Shown piece by piece: positions 54,051-62,391 of a stretch of 64,000 nucleotides of DNA. The stretch comes from Halioxenophilus sp033283405 (GTDB lineage Bacteria; Pseudomonadota; Gammaproteobacteria; Pseudomonadales; Cellvibrionaceae), in assembly GCF_033283405.1 (NCBI RefSeq), contig NZ_JAWMQR010000002.1, positions 186,001-250,000 on the forward strand, read 5' to 3'. The position numbers were made by a program, and so were the translations under genes. Position 1 is the stretch's first letter, and every line of letters starts with the position of its first letter. Under the pieces are notes generated by a model that had not been told where the DNA came from, made no database searches, and saw nothing but the letters and a program-made list of their open reading frames with translations.

Positions 54051-54500
54051 CGTCCTGCCTCCCGCGACACTTGTGCTTCCCTGCACATCGTCCACCGGTT
54101 CACCGCGCCAGGCATGGTAGGTGCGGGCGATCTCGGCAATATCGTCACTGGTCAGCTCTTTGTGAATACGGCTGATCATGGAGCCCATATTGCGGGCGTC
54201 GATAAACAGTGTTTCGCCCTGGCGGTTGCGGTGGTGTTGGCGGCCGTCGCTGAAGGTCTGCTCTTTTTTGTTTTTGGTGAGAAACCAGAGACAGACGGGA
54301 ATCTGGGTGGTGTAGAAGAGCTGGCCGGGCAGCGCGATCATGCAATCCACCAGGTCATTCTCAATAATCTTTTTGCGGATCTCGCCTTCGCCCTTGGTGT
54401 TGGTGCTCATGGAGCCGTTGGCCAGTACAAAGCCCGCGACGCCGGTCTCAGAGAGCTTGCTGATCATGTGCAGTATCCAACCGTAGTTGGCGTTGCCGGT

Positions 54501-54507
54501 GGGGGGG
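54501..54507. repeat. Homopolymer G7/C7 tract at the hsdM frameshift
   Basis: Seven Gs on the plus strand (Cs in the coding direction) lie exactly where the HsdM reading frame changes. Tracts like this are classic sites of slipped-strand phase variation in type I systems and also of sequencing error. Confidence 0.8.
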
Positions 54508-55545
54508 CACTTCGTAGCCTGCCCAGCGGGGGTCGTCGGTGAGTTCATCGGGGCCGCGCCATTCTTTTAAGTTGAATGGCGGGTTGGCGAGGATGAAGTC
54601 GGCCTTGAGATCCGGGTGCTGGTCTTTGAAGAATGTGTCGGCGGGCACGTCGCCCAGGTTGGCGCTAATGCCGCGAATGGCGAGGTTCATCTTGGCCAGT
54701 TTGTAGGTAGTGCTGGTCTGCTCCTGGCCGTAAATGGAGATGTCTTTGGTGTTGCCCTGGTGGTTCTCCACAAATTTGACCGACTGCACGAACATGCCAC
54801 CGGAGCCGCAGCAGGGGTCGTAGATTTTGCCGTGGTAGGGCTCGATCATTTCCGCCAGCAGGTTGACCACGCACTTCGGGGTATAGAACTCGCCCCCGCC
54901 CTTGCCTTCGGTGGCGGCGAAGTTGCCGAGGAAGTATTCGTAGACGCGGCCGACGATGTCGACTTCGCTCTCCGAGCCTTTGTCGTCAACGATGGTATCG
55001 ATGTTGTTGATGGAGTCGATCAGGGCGGCCAGCTTGCTCACATCCAAATTGAGGCGGGAGAAGTAGTTGTCGGGCAAGGCGCCGCGCAGGGCTTTGTTGT
55101 TCTTCTCGACCGTGTGCAGGGCGGTGTCGATCTTGACGGCGATGTCGTCCTGCTTGGCGTTTTTGGAGATGGTGGCCCAGCGGGACTCTTCTGGCAGGTA
55201 GAAGGTGTTTGTCATGGTGTAGAACTCCACCATATCCACATAGTCGCCCTGGCCCTCGTCGATGAGCTGCTGTTTGCGAGCCTCGAACTTGTCGCTGATG
55301 AATTTGAGGAAGATCAGGGAAAGGACGACGTGCTTGTATTCGGAGGATTCGACGCTGCCGCGGAGTTTGTCGGCGGTGTCCCAGAGGGTTTGTTCGAAGG
55401 ATTTCTTCGGTTTGGATGATTTTGCTTTTTCTTTGGCCATTGGCTGTTGCTTAGTCTTCGTTAAAGTAATCGGTATCGAGGGTTTTGATTTTTAGGGTGG
55501 CTACACAACCCTAAGTGCTCGGTTAATGCAATTATTATTGGCGAG

Positions 55546-55905
55546 TTAATATTCCGTATATTTTTTGGATTTCCCTTTTACCTTATCGGCAGGGTATTTG
55601 GCTGCATTCTTTACAATCTTATTATTGGCGGCCTCAACAATATTAACACTGAGCTTATCGGCTAGGCGGATGAGATAGAGCTGTACATCGGCAATTTCAT
55701 CGGTGACTTCGGCCAGGGTTTTGGTATCCAACTGTTGTGAGTGCTCTTCCGTAAGCCATTGGAAATGTTCAACCAGCTCGGCCACTTCCACACTCAGGGC
55801 CATTACTAGGTTTTTGGGGGAGTGGAACTGGTCCCAATCGCGCTCCTCGGCGAAATCCCGTAGGCGCTGCTTTAGCTTTTCGATATCACTCACCTGTCCA
55901 CCCAT
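55546..55905 (-). CDS. MazG-like nucleotide pyrophosphohydrolase
   Basis: The protein is 119 residues, an all-alpha NTP-PPase of the MazG-like/DCTPP1 type. Metal-binding acidic positions appear in LSVEVAELVEHFQW and EVTDEIADVQLYLIRLADKL; FAEERDWDQFHSPKNLVMAL is the usual N-terminal signature. It hydrolyses nucleoside triphosphates, often dCTP or modified nucleotides. It lies 105 bp upstream of hsdM on the same strand; family members are frequent in defence islands. Start at ATG 55905 or GTG 55893. Confidence 0.88.
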   Translation of the reverse strand: MGGQVSDIEKLKQRLRDFAEERDWDQFHSPKNLVMALSVEVAELVEHFQWLTEEHSQQLDTKTLAEVTDEIADVQLYLIRLADKLSVNIVEAANNKIVKNAAKYPADKVKGKSKKYTEY

Positions 55906-56115
55906 ATCCCCGCGCCTGCAGGAAACATCCTTTTTGAATGAATATTTTCATCAATTCTTTAATACCAAAGCATTAATTCTAGACGAACCCACGCCCCAAA
56001 ACCCACCCTAAATCATGGTTATTTAGTTATTAAAATCAGAAAGTTACCCCTTCTTTACAAACAATTACGTTGCCACTGACCATTTTTTAGCCAAGCCTGT
56101 TTGATTTTGGGTACG

Positions 56116-57255
56116 TTAATAGCGCACTGGGGTTTTGTTGGGGGTTTGTAGCCAGGTGTACCAATCCTTTTGCAGGGCGGCCAGGCCGCCTGGGTAGTGG
56201 CGGTTGAAGAAGGGGAGTGGGTCTAGCTCGGTGCATTTATCCAAGGCCTGCTGTTGTTGCAGTTGGGCCATAAGCTGGTGATTTTTGGGCAGCATTAGGA
56301 AGTAGATAAAGCTCCAGGCGTTGGCGTAGAGCTGGGTGCGGGCGCTGCTGTTCCAATCCTCTGGCGAGGCGATTAACAGGGTGTAGAGGGGCAGCGGGCC
56401 GTTGCGGTTGAGTTGGTTTAACCACTCCTCGGCCAGTTGCACGGTTTTTAACTGGCCGGCGAGTTCGAGCTTTTCAAAATATTCGGCGCTGCCTTCGTTG
56501 AACCAGCGTGGGGTTTTGCCAAAGTTGTGGGCGTTGATGATGTGGGTGGCTTCGTGCAGGGCCACCTGCACGGTGTGTCGGCTGGTGCCTTGGTGCAGTA
56601 CCACCGCCTCGTTGTGGGCCCAGGAGTAGAAGCCAGCCACCGGGGCGGCGAGGCCCTGGGTGTTAAGGTCAGGCGCGATTTTGCGGCGGTAGCGGTTGTA
56701 TTGGGCCTCGTTGCCATAAACGGATACCACCATATTGGCCCTGGCCATGTTGGCCAGGGGCAGGTAGCCGCTGTAGATGGTGTACACCGCCCGGCCGCCG
56801 TTTTGTACGGCGGTTTGTACATCGGCCGGCACGTAGCCTGCGGGGTAGTTTACGGTTAAGGCAAAATAGTCGAGCTGGCCGGGGCCGGCTGCCAACCGCT
56901 CGGCCGTGGTGGATTCGGGCGGCTTATCACCAAAGTGGGCTTGCCCCTGCTCATCTACCCAGTGGTAGATCTCCTGGCCTTGGCGTTCGGTAATGCGCGA
57001 GGCTGGTTTCACCGAGCAGCTGAACTCATCGCCATGGTTGCCGCTTGGCAACTGCACCACCTCACTCCCCGGCCGTGGTGGCAGCCCGGTGGCCTCCTCC
57101 GCTGGCGGCTGGCTGTGGCCGGCAATCAACTCACTCACCGCCACCTTAACCTCTGCCAGCGAAAGCCAACGGCCAGACAAATACCGGCTAAGCCCAGCCG
57201 ACAGCGCCAGCAGCAAAAGGAAGAGCAACAGGGTGAAGGTTTTAGAGCGAAACAA
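56116..57255 (-). CDS. Exported DUF4124/peptidase-MA-like metallopeptidase
   Basis: The protein is 379 residues. The N terminus is a signal anchor (TLLLFLLLLALSAGLSRYL). A DUF4124-like segment follows (EIYHWVDEQGQAHFGDKPP), then a gluzincin-type peptidase domain with HEATHIINAH and, 15 or so residues on, WFNEGSAEYFE supplying the third ligand. The start is TTG at 57255 with AGGGAAG upstream. It should act in the periplasm on an unknown protein. Confidence 0.7.
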   Translation of the reverse strand: MFRSKTFTLLLFLLLLALSAGLSRYLSGRWLSLAEVKVAVSELIAGHSQPPAEEATGLPPRPGSEVVQLPSGNHGDEFSCSVKPASRITERQGQEIYHWVDEQGQAHFGDKPPESTTAERLAAGPGQLDYFALTVNYPAGYVPADVQTAVQNGGRAVYTIYSGYLPLANMARANMVVSVYGNEAQYNRYRRKIAPDLNTQGLAAPVAGFYSWAHNEAVVLHQGTSRHTVQVALHEATHIINAHNFGKTPRWFNEGSAEYFEKLELAGQLKTVQLAEEWLNQLNRNGPLPLYTLLIASPEDWNSSARTQLYANAWSFIYFLMLPKNHQLMAQLQQQQALDKCTELDPLPFFNRHYPGGLAALQKDWYTWLQTPNKTPVRY

Positions 57256-57479
57256 TTGCGCCGCTTCCCTGCCGGTATGGTTTACGAAGGTTCATATTCG
57301 CACGCGCCATTTTATTTAGCTATTTGGGTGTGAGTGGTAAGTGTGGTTTTTGTTGGTATGGGTTGGGTTAGTTTAGTCCATAGTGGGAGATAGGTTGCTT
57401 GCCCTGACGGGACGGGGTTTGGTTTGCAGGGGGTTGGGTACCACAGACGTGTGTATGACTCGGTTGTGTAGCTTCAGCC

Positions 57480-58165
57480 CTCTACTCCTGTGAAAATTTG
57501 TGGCGGCAACCGCGCCGCGAGTGGTTTGCAGGGGGTAACGCAGCAAGCTGCTCACCCATTAGGGTGTGGTCTCCGCTTCGCTCCGGCTCGCCCTGCAGCG
57601 ACTTACTTTCTTTGGGCGCGCAAAGAAAGTAAGCAAAGAACACACGCCCCGATGCTTGGGTGCTGCGCACCTGCCCAAGCTCCAATCGAATTTTTGGGGT
57701 CGCGATGATGCGCATCCCGCTTAGCATCGCTCAAAGGCACTTCCCTGTGCCTTTGACCACCTAAACTTCGATCTCCAGTCGGCATTTTGCAAAGGGACCC
57801 GACGCCAGCAAAGCTGGCTAAGTCAAAATCGCTTTATAGCCGCCAAAGGCGGCGCCTTTAAATCCCCCTTTGCGCAGCCGAGTGGAGGCGCAAATCGGTG
57901 GGGCAAATGAACACGACGTTCATTTGAGGGCATCCACGCCAAGGATGCGGAAGGCCGCCCCGGCTGTATGCGCGACCCGCCTATTTGCACCGGAGGGAGG
58001 GAAGCCGCGTAGCGACCAAGCATCGGGGCGGCTTGATGCACAAGGATGTGCGAATGCCGTGTAGCGCAGGAAGCGCGAGAACGGCGAGATTGCTAAGACC
58101 TTTGGGCGCCCAAAGGTCTTGGCCCGCCTGCGGGGGCGGGACCCCGCCACCTCGATGGCAATCGC
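57480..58165. repeat. Chain of hairpins without coding sequence
   Basis: Within 690 bp at least eight good stems follow each other: CTTACTTTCTTTG/CAAAGAAAGTAAG (57602-57633, 13 bp), AAGGCAC/GTGCCTT, GCCGCC/GGCGGC, CAAATGAAC/GTTCATTTG (57904-57926), GCATCC/GGATGC, GCACA/TGTGC and the perfect 26-bp palindrome AAGACCTTTGGGC/GCCCAAAGGTCTT (58095-58120). All six frames are short or inconsistent. The segment GGATGCGGAAGGCCGCCCCGG-like text at about 57946 is shared with the REP composite units. From memory, similar hairpin chains recur in intergenic DNA of other proteobacteria. Confidence 0.7.
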
Positions 58166-58184
58166 AGAATTCAGAACTTAGTCA

Positions 58185-58418
58185 ATGCTCCCAACCTGCT
58201 TGGCGGCGCTGCAGGGTGATCAGATTACCGTGCCAGCCACTGAGGGGGCTGGTGAGCGGCGTTGTGTGATCATCGTTGCCGGCCTGCAGCGGAGGATGGC
58301 AAGCTTGGCTGCACAGTTGGCCAGAAGCGTCCAATGGCAGTTTGGCGAGAAGTTTTTTCGTACTGTGTCATTGGATCATCGGTTAGCCAATACCTATTTA
58401 CGGTTGCGCAGTTGGTGA
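58185..58418 (+). CDS. Doubtful small ORF or gene remnant
   Basis: A 77-residue frame (text includes RRMASLAAQLARSVQWQFGEKF) lies between the hairpin chain and a repeat block. It has no visible ribosome-binding site and no recognised family. It may be a remnant of a larger gene or not coding at all. Confidence 0.2.
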   Translation: MLPTCLAALQGDQITVPATEGAGERRCVIIVAGLQRRMASLAAQLARSVQWQFGEKFFRTVSLDHRLANTYLRLRSW

Positions 58419-58494
58419 CTGTTAAGAGGATTCCTCTTTACCAAACACGCCTTCATTTAATGCCTTTGGTGGGCAGTGAAAAGAAGATCTCATT

Positions 58495-59050
58495 TTCGGC
58501 GGTCGCCCGCGTAGCCAAATTTAAAATCCGCAGCAATATCAACCACTGTTTGGGCGACCGCCGGTCGCCCCTACGGGGGTGAGGTTAATGCGTAGGAGAG
58601 ATCGGCGGTCGCCCCTACGGGGTGGGATTAATGCGGAGGATTATTATTGCGTAGGGCAGATAACCGCTCCTTCGTGATCTGCATTTCCGCCATCCATGGC
58701 GGTCGCCGATCGGCGATCGCCCATGCGGGGCTGGATTTAACCACACCGGTGCCCTGACGCACCGGGATGACGGGCGACCGCCGGTCGCCCCTACGGGGTG
58801 GGATTAATGCAGGGATTTACATTGCGTAGGGCAGATAACCGCTCCTGCATGATCTGCATTCCCCCGGGGCGGCCTTCCGCGTCCATGGCGGTTGCCAATC
58901 GGCGATCGCCCATGCGGGGCCGGATTTAACCACAACGGTGCCCTGACGTCACCGGGATGACGGGCGACCGCCGGTCGCCCCTACGGGGTGGGGTTAATGC
59001 GGAGGATTATTATTGCGTAGGGGCCGGATTTAACCACTATGGCTGGTGGA
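58495..59050. repeat. REP-like block with a different linker set
   Basis: Contains GGGCGACCgccGGTCGCCC-CTAC hairpins at about 58552, 58766 and 58964, two third-type units (short at about 58650, long at about 58828 with GGGGCGGCCTTCCGC) and linkers not seen elsewhere in the window (GGGGTGGGATTAATGCGGAGG, split as GGGGTGGGATTAATG + CGGAGG, and GCCGGATTTAACCACA). Two units of about 210 bp repeat nearly exactly. Confidence 0.88.
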
Positions 59051-59077
59051 AATGCATCGTTGCAACATGAGAATGTG

Positions 59078-60637
59078 TCAGCACTCTTCGATATTCACAT
59101 TGGTAGCCATTAACGCAGTCAGATCGTGCAGCGACATCGGCTTGCCAAACAGGTAGCCTTGGCCATATTTAACCTTAAACTCAATCAAGGCTTGCCGCTG
59201 AAGATTATTTTCAATACCTTCACCAACTATCTGTGCATCAATATTATTCGCGATGGCGACGATATGAGGGATCAACGTTGACCGTACCGAGCCATCTTCC
59301 ATCTCATTAATAAAGCTTCTATCAATCTTTAATGTATCGCATTGCAACTGCTTCAATTGGCTTAGGTTAGAGTAGCCGGAACCAAAGTCATCGATTGCCA
59401 CTTCAAAGCCCGCGCGGCGGAGCTTGCGCAACGCTTCAATACTGGATTCCGTGGTTAAGCTCTCTTCTTCCGTGACTTCAATAACAAACTTTACTTTGTT
59501 CTTATAAGAATCACATAGCGTGATCAATTCATCGGCATGGACTGAATTGATGTCGCGGGCAAAAAAGTTGATATTAACTTTAAAGTTACTGGCTGCAATG
59601 CCTGAAAATTCAGCTAAACCTTGCAGACATCGATTGATAATCACCCGGGTAAAATCCCAGGTTTTATCCTTGCGGCCTATTATTGGGATAAATACGAGGG
59701 GAGAAATGCTACTGTCCCGATCTTTAAATCGGGCCAATACCTCACAGCCGATGACGTTGCACTGTTGCAGATCAACAATGGGTTGATACTCACAATAGAA
59801 GGCCCCCTTTTTAAGGCCGCGTAAAATTCGGGAATCGATCGACCGGTAGTGGTTCAACCACTTTTGCATGAGCAGATAGATCAGAACGAATAGCAGCCCG
59901 GAAACCCCAGCCAAGGCGATTAATGCAACACGGTTTTGCTTATAAAACTGTGAACTTGTTGCCACGACGGTAAGGCAATAGGGCACTCTTTCGCTGCAAA
60001 GTGTCTGTGTGTAGTCATATGCTAGCGATATTGAAGAGTGCGCGTTTTCAGGCATTAAACCTTTGGCACCACTCACGTAGGTATATTCTTGGCCGGCCAC
60101 AAAAACCAGCTCCCAAGGATACTGCTGAGGCATTAAATCGGTAATGGCATCATGCTTGATAATGGCATTGAAGCTGTCCAACCTGGCAACCAAGGCGAAT
60201 GCTTGATTTTCAAAAAGCATGAGATCACCGTATACCCAAACCTGTAATCCGGCCGGCGTTATGTAATCTGGCTGTGTTTCTGGTTCGGTAACCTTAACCA
60301 CCCCTTTACCGGTTGTGCATTGCAGGTACCGCCCCTCCAGGTAGCCGATATCTTTTATGTATTTTGAGCGGAACATCGCCTGGCTCATCGACATTAATGT
60401 ATCTTTACTGCAACCGCTCAGCTTTTCCTGGTTAAGTGGCTGCAGCGTTAACAGAATGTCGTTTTCGATTTCGGATATTCTATCCAAGCCTGCCGATGCC
60501 ATTGCTGTGATTTCATGTTTAAAGCTTTGCTGTAAGCCGTAAACGGCATAGAAAAACAGGCTGCCGGCAATCAGAGCGCTGGCTATAAATACAATCAGGT
60601 TATCCAGTTTTTGGCGAGCAGTTCCCGTCATACCCAT
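59078..60637 (-). CDS. CSS-motif membrane sensor with EAL cyclic-di-GMP phosphodiesterase domain
   Basis: The protein is 519 residues. Two membrane helices (about 15-35 and 240-262) enclose a periplasmic domain with LSGCSKDTLMSM, the Cys-Ser motif of the PdeC/PdeB-type CSS sensors, and two more cysteines. The cytoplasmic EAL domain starts at about residue 280: the signature is CEVLARF (EVL for EAL), and NINFFARD, FVIEVTEEE, VAIDDFGSGYSNL, LKIDRSFI and IVGEGIEN are the other catalytic blocks. CSS proteins respond to periplasmic redox/disulphide state. Confidence 0.85.
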   Translation of the reverse strand: MGMTGTARQKLDNLIVFIASALIAGSLFFYAVYGLQQSFKHEITAMASAGLDRISEIENDILLTLQPLNQEKLSGCSKDTLMSMSQAMFRSKYIKDIGYLEGRYLQCTTGKGVVKVTEPETQPDYITPAGLQVWVYGDLMLFENQAFALVARLDSFNAIIKHDAITDLMPQQYPWELVFVAGQEYTYVSGAKGLMPENAHSSISLAYDYTQTLCSERVPYCLTVVATSSQFYKQNRVALIALAGVSGLLFVLIYLLMQKWLNHYRSIDSRILRGLKKGAFYCEYQPIVDLQQCNVIGCEVLARFKDRDSSISPLVFIPIIGRKDKTWDFTRVIINRCLQGLAEFSGIAASNFKVNINFFARDINSVHADELITLCDSYKNKVKFVIEVTEEESLTTESSIEALRKLRRAGFEVAIDDFGSGYSNLSQLKQLQCDTLKIDRSFINEMEDGSVRSTLIPHIVAIANNIDAQIVGEGIENNLQRQALIEFKVKYGQGYLFGKPMSLHDLTALMATNVNIEEC

Positions 60638-61175
60638 CTCGATATCAATATTGAAAGCAATCCCGGCATTCTGCTGTCAGTTTGGCCAGAACATCACCAA
60701 CAGCATGGCCAATTTAGCCTACTTTGCAAGAAAGTAACACATCACGAGATATCCTAGCCTTTGGACTTGACCTGCCGGCCAGCAATATAGTCACAAATAC
60801 TGTGGTTGATACCTCACAACCAGTTAAGGCCCCATAAGCGACCGGTTTACAGCCGTAAGCAAGGCACCAGCAGAAGACTTTAATGCATTGATCAGATTGA
60901 AGAAGCAGGCCGATATTAGAAGCGAGACAGGCAGATGGGGGCGGGAAAGAAGATACAACGCCTAGAGGCCTTGATCCATATTCGCTGAGGTGGGTTTAAT
61001 GCAGCGTGCGGCTCTAAAGCAAAATGGGTTGCTATCTACCGCCACTTTCCCAGTAGACAATTAAGCTTTACATCGGCTTTGGCCGCTAAGGCAAGCCAGA
61101 GTTGACCGGATTGGTGAGCCTAGGGCCTGTCTGTTCGAGTAGCGCAATTAGGCGAATGGCCAAGCGCTTGCCCGG
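60638..61175. other. Gene-free stretch
   Basis: I see no gene, REP hairpin or RNA in these 538 bp. At 61121-61130 the text CTAGGGCCTG matches the outer ten bases of the MITE at 41029, possibly the remnant of one end, but no second end is present. Confidence 0.4.
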
Positions 61176-62003
61176 CTACTCTGTAGAACGGATCGACGAT
61201 TGCTTGAAAGGGTCCGCAACCCCATACTTTTCAAAAATAGCCGCTCGCTTGCCTTCGGCAACAAACTTCTCCAATTCGGCATTAAACTGTGCTACCAGCT
61301 CTTCAGCCCCAGGCCACTGCTTTGAAAAGCCAATATAATAGAGGCGTGTATTGCCCACCGGGTTATCAATATAGTCGATCATGTCAAATTCAGGCGCGTG
61401 GGTTTTGATCAGATACTGGCAAACAGAGAGCGAGCAGATACTTAGATCGACGAGCCCATATTTGAGCCTTCGTAAATGTCGCAACTCCAAGTTATTTCCA
61501 GCAATTTTATCAACCCGTTTAAACAGATTCCCTTTTATCGCTTGCATAAACTCAGGCGCATATTGGTAGCCCTGGCTGATGCCAACACTATAGTCTTTTA
61601 AGTCATCCATGCTCTGCCACTGTATCTCGTTTTTCTTGAGCTTAAAAAAATAGTTGGTGACGGTACAAAGCGGGTCGGAAAAGTAGTAGTACTGCTCCCG
61701 CTCAGAGTTTTTTACCAAACTATAAATAGCGGCAATATGGCCGCCTTTGACCATAGTTTCTGCGCGTGACCACGGCAGATTTTTTATGTCAGGAGAATAT
61801 CCGAGGCGCTCAAGCACCTGCGCCACAATTTCCGTGGTAAACCCGACTATCTTGCCTTCCTGCTCAAACTCGAACGGCGGATAATTTTCCATGGCAATAG
61901 GCAGCACTTTTCCCGCCTCGCCTTGAACGTTATGGCCGACAAGCAATGCCAGACAGCCGATAACAGTCATCCACTTCAATAGACCCCCCCTTTGAACAAG
62001 CAT
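61176..62003 (-). CDS. Periplasmic substrate-binding protein (amino-acid ABC/PBP2-like)
   Basis: The protein is 275 residues. A signal peptide (LLKWMTVIGCLALLVGHNVQGEA) is followed by a type 2 periplasmic-binding fold: LPIAMENYPPFEFEQEGKIVGFTTEIVAQVLERLGY, SVGISQGYQY and LRRLKYGLVDLSICS. No permease or ATPase gene is adjacent, so it may act as a lone sensor-type binding protein, as is common in marine gammaproteobacteria. GGAGG upstream decides the ATG at 62003. It lies behind nothing on its strand and ahead of the CSS-EAL gene. Confidence 0.85.
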   Translation of the reverse strand: MLVQRGGLLKWMTVIGCLALLVGHNVQGEAGKVLPIAMENYPPFEFEQEGKIVGFTTEIVAQVLERLGYSPDIKNLPWSRAETMVKGGHIAAIYSLVKNSEREQYYYFSDPLCTVTNYFFKLKKNEIQWQSMDDLKDYSVGISQGYQYAPEFMQAIKGNLFKRVDKIAGNNLELRHLRRLKYGLVDLSICSLSVCQYLIKTHAPEFDMIDYIDNPVGNTRLYYIGFSKQWPGAEELVAQFNAELEKFVAEGKRAAIFEKYGVADPFKQSSIRSTE

Positions 62004-62159
62004 TCCAACCTCCAATCTGTAGAAAATTAGCCTTATGGGCTACTCCAATATCTCTCATGTTGGTAGCGTCGACCTGGGAATTGAATTTGCCGATATATCT
62101 GCCTTTTATCAACCTATACAAAATCGCCATCCAGGTGGGCTGATGGCGCTCGCCCATGC

Positions 62160-62300
62160 CGGGCCGGATTTAACCACAACGGCGCCGGAACGCCACAGGT
62201 CTGCGGGCGACCGCCATGGATGGCGGGGAATGCAAAAAACGTCGCGGTCCGACGATTCGGAACAATTTTTTGCCCTACGGGTGGCATATTTGAGCCTGGC
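62160..62300. repeat. REP-like repeat block (third-type unit)
   Basis: GCCGGATTTAACCACAACG linker, GGGCGACCGCCATGGATGGCGGGGAATG, split here as GGGCGACCGCC + ATGGATGGCGG, then the GCAAAAAACG...TTTTTTGC hairpin with an inner TCCGACGATTCGGA palindrome and CCCTACGGGTG. It lies between the binding-protein gene and the MFS gene. Confidence 0.8.
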
Positions 62301-62391
62301 CATCAATTGACTCTGATGGCGACGTTATTGTGGGCCATGGCACCGCTTGGGTTAGAATAGCGGTTTGCCTATTACACCCGAGACAAAACCC

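Larger units (their letters stand above)
53730..55440 (-). pseudogene. hsdM: Type I methyltransferase subunit, frameshifted at a C7 tract and carrying an in-frame insertion
   Basis: The N-terminal frame (from ATG 55440) is a normal HsdM: KKSFEQTLWDTADKLRGSVESSEYKHVVLSLIFLKFISDKF, the SAM motif DPCCGSGGMFVQS and catalytic ILANPPFN. At VPP the text leaves the family; one frame over it resumes at PPTGNANYGWILHMISKLSETG. The shift falls at seven consecutive Cs on the minus strand (54501-54507); six would restore the frame. The C-terminal part contains about 45 extra residues between HAWRGE and DVAGFCRSASLDDI. The shift may be real (phase variation or decay) or a sequencing error. Confidence 0.85.

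Noticed and set aside
54616..55419. 267-residue plus-strand frame opposite hsdM
   Set aside because: Antisense to the HsdM N-terminal domain, with no family resemblance.
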